Translations under genes and position numbers: made by a program | Assembly: GCF_029873635.1 (NCBI RefSeq) | Contig: NC_080423.1 | Location: 95,265,191-95,329,190, forward strand | Length of the DNA: 64,000 nucleotides | Direction: 5' to 3' | DNA from: Malania oleifera | Taxonomy: Eukaryota; Streptophyta; Magnoliopsida; Santalales; Ximeniaceae | Shown: positions 12,401 to 22,192 of the stretch, piece by piece | How the letters are laid out: each line of letters begins with the position of its first letter | Position numbering within the stretch: the first letter of the stretch is position 1 | Notes under the pieces: generated by a model | Told to the model about the DNA's origin: nothing | Seen by the model: only the letters and a program-made list of their open reading frames with translations | Databases searched by the model: none

Positions 12401-15400
12401 AGCCTACACCTGAGGTAAATGCAAAAATCCTGCTTTGTATGATCCCCATCAGATCATCTCTCCAAATTGTACCATCATGCATCAAAATCCTTTGCCAAGG
12501 ACAATGTCTATGGGGCCAAGGTTAAAACTTGAAAGGGAGGAAAACTTAAAGACCAGGCCATGTTATAGCAGAATAGCATTTATTATTTACAGGTAAACCA
12601 CAAATAATTCAAATAATAATAAGTTGACTAGAGCAGCTGTAAACACATGGATTTGAGCTCCATTGTCCCACCAATTCCAGGCAGAAAGGGTACCATATTT
12701 TTTTATGAAGCAGACCAGCACATATACAGGCTGCACAGATTGAAATACATAAAATACAGCCCATGGACAAGAAGCCTAGAAGAGAGGGAAGGGAAAAAAA
12801 AAAAAAAGATAAGGAAAAAGGGAGAGTGATAAAGAAATACAATGAGTAAAGAAGAACAAAGACTCATGTCGAAGAAAGAGTGCAACTCAGAAGTTATTTG
12901 TCAAGCATGTGCATTGTGTAAGGGGAATCACACAAAAACCAGTTGACAAGACTCAGGGTAAAAAAAACAATTTAAACATAACAAGCACATCTATGTATGA
13001 CATGTGAAAAAGAAAGCAAAGTTATAATAGAACTCCAATTTATCATCAACATGTTTCCGAAAAATGAAATATTTACATTATGCCAGAGTAGCAGAAACGG
13101 CAATTATTTGCAGCTGCATTTCATAGAAGCAAAAATTACAATTCTAGATCTTGAAACATGAATAAAAACTAAGAATATAGCAAAAGTAATTATCACTTAC
13201 TCTTTTGGAAGATCGCCATCTGTAATAGATACACTGAGAACACGCTCAAGATCTTGAATATTCATCTTCAATTCATGTGAAAATTTACCATGTTTTGGAA
13301 GTTTTGCTATAGTGGGAAAGTATGCACGGGCCACAAAAAGCTGGTCCTTCAATTTCTTAACCATACGATCCTTCATTTCTTCCCTATTTTCCTGACGCCA
13401 AAGGCAGTAACTCCCATATTTCAGCTCACAAGATTTTCCACTTTCATCATCAACAGCTTTCCTACGTCCAGTGACTTTCCCTACACTATCAACCCTTGGG
13501 CTCTGTCACAAATTTTAACGTTAATCATAGAAGCCATATGAGAACCAAAAATTCAGCAGCATAGTAATAGGACTTTTCTGAAATATCATTAAAAAACGTA
13601 CATTTTTATTGGAAGGTGCTTTCGGCACAACATAAGGCGGCATAGGGGAACCTATAAATATTCATAAAGAAAAAAATTCAATCAATTAATATCACTTGGG
13701 AAAAGAAGGAAGAGTTTGCCACAGTTCACAAAAGTTTTAAAGTAAAAATAGTTAAGCCGGACCTTTTTGATTAGTGACTTGAATGGCGCCCCTACCAGTG
13801 GTTTCATTTTCAACTTCCTTGACAAAGTTTTGAATAACATCCTGAAACAAAGTATTTTTGGGGGGAGGGGGGGGGGGGGGGGATATTAAAAATAAGCAGA
13901 GGTAACAAATGAGTGACATGAATGGCAACCTTCCTACTAAAAGGTGTGTTGAGATACTTATAGAGATATGAAGATATTCATGATTTTGCTTGAGATCACC
14001 CCCTTTCATCAAATTCAAAGAAGCTTTGCAACATCGTTTTTTGTGCAAAATACTCGTCATAATATATTGTTAAAATTTTTCTCATCTCCTTTAGACAAGT
14101 ATAAAAAATTATTCTCATACTCTCAACTAGACATCTTTGATATCTCCCACCAACTATTAATTTCTTATTCAAGTGTTACCCAAAAATGTTTTCACATTCA
14201 ACAACCCTAGACATGCACCTAGTAAACCAAGCTCAAGCAATCAAAATTTGGTTTCTAGAAGTAATAATATTTTTTAAAAGTTACTAAACCAATCTAAAAT
14301 TGAAAAATGTGCATGGGAATGCTAATCAATATAAAAAGAATAACTTCACTAGTGTTGCACTTAGTCAATTATATCTTTATAAACACAATTGGTCCCAAGC
14401 TCAGCTAAAGGAAGAGTGTTATCTTAGGTAGCTGATAGCCAGCATAAACCTCAAAAATCTCTATGATATAAATCATTAACACCTACCCAAATTGGATGTG
14501 TACTAGGAAAATCTTGGGCTTATAAGGATGGTTCAGGCTCCAACTATGCAAGGCAACTTTTATAGGACAAAACCACGAAGTCAATGGGCCAAATCGGACA
14601 ATACCTCATGGGAGATATGGAAAGACCGTTACATTTGGTATCAGAGCCACCTTAGGGGTGCGGTCATATGGATGGATCCTACATAGAGATGTAGGCCCTA
14701 CAAAGAGATGTGGGCTAATATAGATTGGGCAGGAGATCATATCACGATCCACATCGAGCATGTAGTAGGGAGATCTTAGGCTTATAAGTGAGTTCAAGAC
14801 CTTCAGACTCCAACTATGCGAGGCACCTTTTATAGAAGTGGACAAAAGCAAACAATGCCTCAGCAGAGTTGGGCCAAGACCATCACATTGCATCCAATCT
14901 CTAGCGCCCTCATTAGAGTGATCAACACCTGTGTATAGGACCCACCCTCATTATAGTACCCTTAATATGACTCTAATACCAAATGCAATGGTCTCAACCC
15001 AACTCTAATAATGTATTGTCTGTTTTGGCTCACTAGCCTTATAGTTTTGTCCTATAACGATTTCTTGCCAAGGCATCCCCCCACAAGTAATAGGTTACAC
15101 TTTCATGCCCAAATCGCAACTCAAGTTCAGTAAAATATGCTAGCGTTCCCACACCATTCTAAATCTTACTAAGTATAAAAGCTAGTTGAGGAAACTAGGG
15201 TTAGGTTAGCAAGCAAAATTGGAACATAGGGAAGATAGAGGTAAAAGCATGGAGATAGTTGACACGGCGATTAGAAGAGCAAATTAATAAAATTTTCCTT
15301 TTAAGAAACTAAGAATGGGAAAAAAAATATAAAGAAATTGACAAGTTAGAGTTTAAACTTCGTTACACAAGAAAAGAAACACATAATAATGCAATCGGCA

Positions 15401-18400
15401 CCATTTTAGAAAATAAACTAAAAGGTAGAGTTGTATATGTTAAAAGAATTAGAGAATAGAATAATAAAAATTAAGATGGTCTTAGAACAAGATACTATTA
15501 GCGCTTATGCTCCTAGTGAAGGCTTAGCATAAAACCTAAAAAGGCAATTTTGGGAAATATGAATAATATGATTGATATCATACAAAGGACAAGGGGGTAA
15601 AAAGACTTTCATACTTTTCTAGATAAAAAAAGAAGATGTATTGGATAGAGGAAAGAGCCATAACAGCCTAGATGAGGATAGGAAGTCCCAAAAAAAAAAA
15701 AAAACAAACAAACAAAATAAAGTGAAGAAAAGAACCAAAAATGAAAAATGAAATAGAAAACTAACAAGATTTAACCAAGAAAACCCCATTTCAAACCCTT
15801 TCCATAGTAGTTCAATGGTTACATTGGAAAGGATAATAAAGGTGGTTGTAATATTTTTATGCCCAAACCAGACAACAAACCAAAGGCTATCTAGTACCTA
15901 GTGCAATCAGAATGGCTATTAGTCAGACTATTTTTATCATTTTTTTAACCAAAATTCAAGTTAATCATTGAAGAAATAAACCAAATGTTTTTAGATCCTG
16001 CCATGCATGTAGTAGTAAGTTTTAGGTTAATGGTTTGAATCCTCAAAGGCAAAGTTTTGTATGAAAATTTATTTTTTGGAATTGTTCAGAGGGTATCTTG
16101 GTGAATCTAATAATAACGGATGCAAGTGTCTGCCACATCAATGGAAAATCTAATCTCCACCTTCACAAAATTGTAATACTCACAATTGCTCCTCTCCTTC
16201 ATTTTGGTGATTTTCCTATATGAAGCAAATCCACAAGTGAATATGCCTCTATTATTCTGATTTTATTATTTGAATCATGGATTTTCCTGATAATAAATAT
16301 TAGTTTCCTAAGCAAAAAAATTTGAAGGATGGATCCTCCAGAGAATTTGAAGCATATAGATTTGCAATCTCGAAGGTTCTTCTTAGCAAGCCTAAGCAAT
16401 AGATCCTCAAATTTTCCTGAAAAAGAGAAGCACTGATTTTTCCATTGATTGGAAGAATAGAGGATTTCAACCCCAACAAAAATAAATAAATAAATAAAAC
16501 AAATAGAGGATGGTTTTCAGTATAGATAGGAAGAAAGCTCCAAGTCTGGATGGTTTTAACTTAGCCATTTTTCAAAATTGTTAGGATGTGGTTGGGATAG
16601 ATTTATTAAAAGAGTTTCAGGTGTGTTATGCTAACAGGGTGATCCCCAAGAGTATGAATTCGACTATTATCACCTTCATTCACAAGAAAGATGATTCTGT
16701 TAGAGTTAATGATTTCAGGCCTATTAGCTTGACAATGAGTACTTATAAGATCATGGCTAAGGTTTTCTGATTGGATTAAGGTGGTGATAGGGACTACTGC
16801 CTATAGCTTGTAGGCAGCCTTTGTGGGAGGTATGCATACTTTGGATGCTGTACTTGTATCTAATGAGGTTGTGGAGGACGTTAGGAGGTGCAAGAACCAG
16901 GGTTTAATTTTTAAGCTAAATTTTTGGAAAGGCCTATGATAGGGTTAGTTGACAGTATTTAGATGGATTTTTAGGCAGAGTCTTTAGATAGAAAGGGTTT
17001 TGGTGGTATATGGAGGGGCTGAATTGGGGCTTGTCTTTCTTCTACTTCTTTTTCTGTAACTAGTAATGTTCAACCTAAGACTTTGTTTTCAGCCTCTAAG
17101 TGAGTGAGGCAAGGGGATCCTTTATCTCCTCTTCTTCTAAGTTGCTAACGTATTGAGCAGCATGGTTGAGAGGGCCATTGATGGGGGCCTTGTATAGGCA
17201 TTTGTCAGATGATAGGAACACTTTTTGTTATATGCTCACTCTTCTGCATGTCTTTGAATTAGCTTCGAGGTTAACATTAATTTAGAAAAGTGTAGGCTTG
17301 CTGCTTTTAATTTGACTCTTGAGGTGACTTCCGCTGGGCTGCGCTTGCGGGGTGCAGGAGTTGGCAGTGACCTTATCTTACTCAGAAGTCACTTTCAGTA
17401 GTAATCCTCTACCAGGTTTTGGGATCCAGAGATCCCCCAAAGGTGTCTAAACATTTAGATGGGTGGAAGGAAGCATTCTTCTCCTTAGGGGTGGCATTAC
17501 TTTAATTCAGACAAGTCTTTCTCAAATATATTTGTAGTTTCTTTCCTTTTTTGTAGATTCCAGTGGAAAGGGCTCATAAGCTTGAGTGAATTATGCAGGA
17601 TTTTCTTTGGCCGATGGTCAAAGAGGGATCATCTTGTGAGTTGGGAGATGGTTGGTAGATCCAAGGGGAAGGGAGGCCCGGGTCTAGGAAATTTGGTGTC
17701 TAAAAACATTGCTTCAGTGGGCAAATGGCTATGGCAGTTTCCCTTGGAAACTGAATCTCTTAGGCATAGGCTATTGAAAGTAAATTCAGTTCGCAAGAGA
17801 ATGGATAGGATGCTAATATTATCTCTACCATTAGAAAGGGAATTTCCCCTTTCCAGGTTTGGTTTTTAGCAATGTTTTAAAAGACATTTGTGAGGCACAC
17901 CTTGAGGCATTTTGAGCATAAAACGCCCAAAGGCGTAACTTGAAAGGCATAAATCCTCCTCAAGGGAGAGGGTGTACACCTCAGGAAAAAAGTCACCTTT
18001 TACGCCTCATATGGAAAGGCGTACGCATTTCGGGAACAGCCTGATTTAAATCATAATTAAAAAAAAAAAAAAAACAAAACAAAACAAATAACAGCCTGAT
18101 AGGGCTTTGACGAGTGTCAAAACCCCCCTCTCTCGACAAAGCTTCTTTCTTCCAAGCTTCCATATCTCTCCGACAACTACTTCCGACGTATCATCTCTCT
18201 CCAATGACCCCTTCGGAGCTCTCGTCATTTTCCATGCTTGCATCTGGCTTCGAAGACTCCTCCAACTTCTCGTCTCTCTCCGACGAGTCGACGACCCCTT
18301 CCAACCTCTGATTTGCCTCCAACGACCTCTTCTAACATCTCATCTCTCTCCGATGACCCTTTCGGACCTCTCATCTCTCTCCAACGACCCTCTACAGCCT

Positions 18401-21400
18401 CTCGTCTCTCTCTACGACCCCCTACAACCTCTCTGCTTTGAGATCTCTTCTCAGTCTGAGGTCTCAGCTCGAACTAATTCGAGTAATCAACCGTCGCTCT
18501 CTCTAATGTTGTTCGTAGCAGACTCCCAGTGTTATTCCAGTGTTCATTTAGATTTAGATTCTAAGAATCTTTGATGATGAGACATTGTCATGCTTTAATT
18601 TGGCTCTCTTCTTTTTGTAATGTTATGGCTCATGCTCATTTTTTAACATGTACTGTTTGAATTTGTTAGCTAAAATTGGCCTATATGATATTTAAAAATT
18701 ATGTTTTTTTCTCCATTATTCTAATTTTTTTCTCATTTTTTTACTATATATAAATTGATTTTATTTATTAATTATTTAAAAAAATACAATCCCAAAATGC
18801 TTACGCCTCACCTTACGCTTTCACCTCTTAAAACATTGGTTTTTAGTATCCCAAAATGCCCCTACAACTACCCATAAAAATTCCAAAAAAGGCCCTATAA
18901 TTAACTCTATATATTTCAAAAATGCCCCTATAACTACCCATGAATATTTCAAAAATACTCCATAACCATCCATAACTACCCTAAAATAATATTTTTCTTT
19001 AAATATGTTTATTAATTATTTTTTGAAAGATTATTTATTTGTTAATTTATTTAATTACAATTATTGCTCAAAAGCCAAGGAGCACAGGCATCATGCATGC
19101 CCACAGCTAGTATATAGAGTATCTAATGTAAACCCATGGAAATTCATCTTACTGGTAAAACTTCTTTGTTCTTCCCCAGCATTAAATATATTGTGGAAAT
19201 GGGTGTAGAGTTTAGTTTGGGAAGGACATTTGTCTTGCGAATATTTGCTTTTCTATTGCTTTTCCTTCCATTTTTCAATTTTTTTCCAAACCTGATGCAC
19301 TTATTTCTTCTTTTCTTGTTATGGATAGCTAGGAAGTTTCTTGGTATTATCAGTTTTGCCATAATCTCATTGATAGAAAGGTGGAGGAACTTTATTCACT
19401 CTTGGGGTTGTTCGATTTTTTGTTATTCTCATCAAGGGGGTGTTAGGATCTAGAATTCGCATAATTCTGGTAGTTTCACTTGTAAATTGTTCTTTATTCA
19501 TCTAAACAAGTCTTCTCATTCCTTTTTTCTTGGCAATAGATTGTGGAGAGTTAATATTCCTTCAAATGTAAAGGCTATTCAGTAGAGAACTTTGAGCTTT
19601 ATATACACAATTAGAGTCAATGATGTTTAGTATGCATCAAAGATGATGAAAAATTGAAAAAATGCAATATCAAATGAACAAATTCTCAATCATTAAATAC
19701 AAAGTTAAGTTGCAGCAGTATACAAGCAAGAAAGTAAATGAGTCACATGGTAAATTGTAAAGCAATGTAATTCATTATCTAAACTTCCATAGGCAATGTG
19801 TGTTTAGCAAGGGAAGCATGTAGGCTAAACACGTTTATAATAGCCACTAAGTTTTACAATGACCAATGAACACTTACCCTCCCCTTAAGAGCTTTCTGTA
19901 CTATTGTAGCTCTAGCACTAGGAAACATAAAACCGACTAAGGAATCATACTCTCATTATACAATGAGCCATTTTCTTAATCAAATTGAACAAAACCTACA
20001 TTACTATTTACATGATGATTACCCATCTCATGTAAACAAAGATGATGAAAATTTGTAATATCAAATGACATCCCTAAGTGTCACTGTCGAACACTTCACT
20101 CCTTGTGAAGGGTTCAGTGGCATTAGTTGTAGCACCCTTGCTTAATTAGTCAGCCGAAAGTATACCATGGTTTCTCCACATGAACAAATTCTCAGCCTTA
20201 CAAAGTTAAGTTACAGCAATAAACAAGCATGAAAGTAAACAAGAGTCACATAGTAAACGGTAAAGCAACATTATTCATTTCTCCATAGTCAACATGTGCT
20301 TAGCAAAGGAAGCAAGTAGGCTAAACATGTTTACAATAACTAGTGAGCTTTACAATGACTGATGAATGCTCACCTTCCCCTAAAGAACTTTCTATGCTAC
20401 TCTAACTCTGGCACAAAAAAACATAAAACTGACCAAAGAGTCGAACTTTTACTGTAGACTAAAGCATTTTCTTACTCAAAGAACAAAACCTACATTACTA
20501 TTTACATGATGGTTATCGAAACCTACATTACTATTTACATGATGGTTATCCATCCCATGTATGCAAGCAAGACCTTTAGTTACAAGCAAATATAATGCCC
20601 TGAACAAGTTTGGCTCGTGATACTAAGTTTTGAAATGCTCAAGAGATTATAGAGGAATACGGTTAACTAGTTTATTTAACAAAATTATATAAGTACTTCT
20701 TATCCAATATATATATATATATATATATATAAGTACCAAAACATCTCCAATGACTATAGAAAAAGAATTTTAATACCTACAACTCCTATGCACAAAACTA
20801 AAGGATATATTTGAATTGTATTAACTATCATGTAATTAAAGTTATGAATCATATAATGAAACTTTTTGGAAACAGTAATTGAACAAAATTAAGGTTACAA
20901 AAACGGGCCTAGGGGAATCAATTTGATTTTATGCTCAAAGGACTGCAGAGGTTGTTGTTGGGAAAAAAAGAACAAATTCCCGAAACCTGTGGGAAACAAA
21001 ATAGAGGAAAAATAACGCCAAAGAAAATTCAATCACACGCACAAGACAATATTTACGTGGTTCGGCAATTTTGCCTACGTCCACAGAGTTACAGGGATTT
21101 CAATATTATCAGGAAGAAAACACAGAAAGTGCGGCAATACAATGCTCTCCCTCTCGCTCTCTCGCAGGTACAACCACGCCAACCCTAATAACCTGAAAGC
21201 AATCCTTTTTATATGTTGAGCCTAGGGTTCCGTTCCGAATAGGCTCCAAAATTTTCCCGGGGGCAACGCCACAAGTACGGCTTGTGCTTATGGCCCAAGC
21301 CTTCGCTCCATGGACTAAACCTTAGGATAGAAATCTCTAATTAAATAGAGGTCGGGTTGTCATCCAAATTAAAACACAACTAGGCTCCACAAAAGCCCAA

Positions 21401-22143
21401 CAGTTGTGTCTATTAAGAAGATTATGGAAAAGTTTAGGAAAAATAAGAGAGATTTGCACATGGCTTTTATTTGACCAATGAAATGTAATTTTAGTCATTC
21501 TACAAGGAATAAAGAAACATTAAACTTAATGGTTAAGAAATTCCCATTATGAGTAGATTACAATTTATAGGATAGATTGTGCAAACAAAATGAGAAAATT
21601 CAAGAAAATGTAATATAAAGCATTTAGGCGGCTATGGTAAAATGGAAAAGTGCCTCAAGAATTTTGTGTGATTGTAGAACGCTTCAAAATTAAAAGAAAA
21701 GTTATATATGGCGGTTGTCAAACAAGCTATGCTATATGGATCTGAATGTCGTTGGTACGAAACAACATACCCAAAAAGTAAAGCTTGACGTGAGACGGAT
21801 GAGTAATATAATCCTAAAAAGAATGAAAACATTTGTGGTAAGCCAAGCATAGAACCTCTAAAATATAAGATGTGGAAAGGCTGCTAAGGTCATTTGCACA
21901 CTTGCAGTGTAGTCCAATTAACATTCTATCTGGTGATTTAGTTGTTGTTAGAGGCAGGGCAAGGGGATGAGGTGGAGGTAGAATTAGAACAATTGGGATA
22001 GAAACAGTAAGGATTAGATAGCACTATAACTTATGCTTGGATCATGCAGAATGACAAAAGAAGATTCATGAGCAGACTCGCTAATGGGACTGTGGTACTT
22101 AAGGCTTGGTTGTTATTGTTGGTTAATATACAACAACAACAAC

Positions 22144-22192
<49 letters not shown>

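Larger units (their letters stand above)
16500..19610 (+). mobile_element. L1-type LINE relic, split by a hAT-like element
   Basis: In GAUT7 intron 3, antisense to the gene. Recognisable in order: DRKKAPSLDGFNLAIFQ, VIPKSMNSTIITFIHKKDD, VNDFRPISLTMSTYKIMAKV, AAFVGG.HTLDAVLVSNEVV (reverse-transcriptase start), VRQGDPLSPLL (about 17108), then the C-terminal region WSKRDHLVSWEMV and GLGNLVSKNIASVGKWLWQFPLE (17600-17760), and beyond the insertion a weak tail ending LWRVNIPSNVKAI near 19540-19580. Many stops and frame changes; the catalytic FADD box was not found. An old relic. Confidence 0.8.

Noticed and set aside
18107-18574. 155-residue frame in the hAT-like element
   Set aside because: It is a translation of the CT-rich minisatellite. 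Other frames are open over the same stretch, and nothing resembles a transposase.
21632-21850. 72-residue minus-strand frame
   Set aside because: Reverse-strand shadow of the RTE LINE relic.
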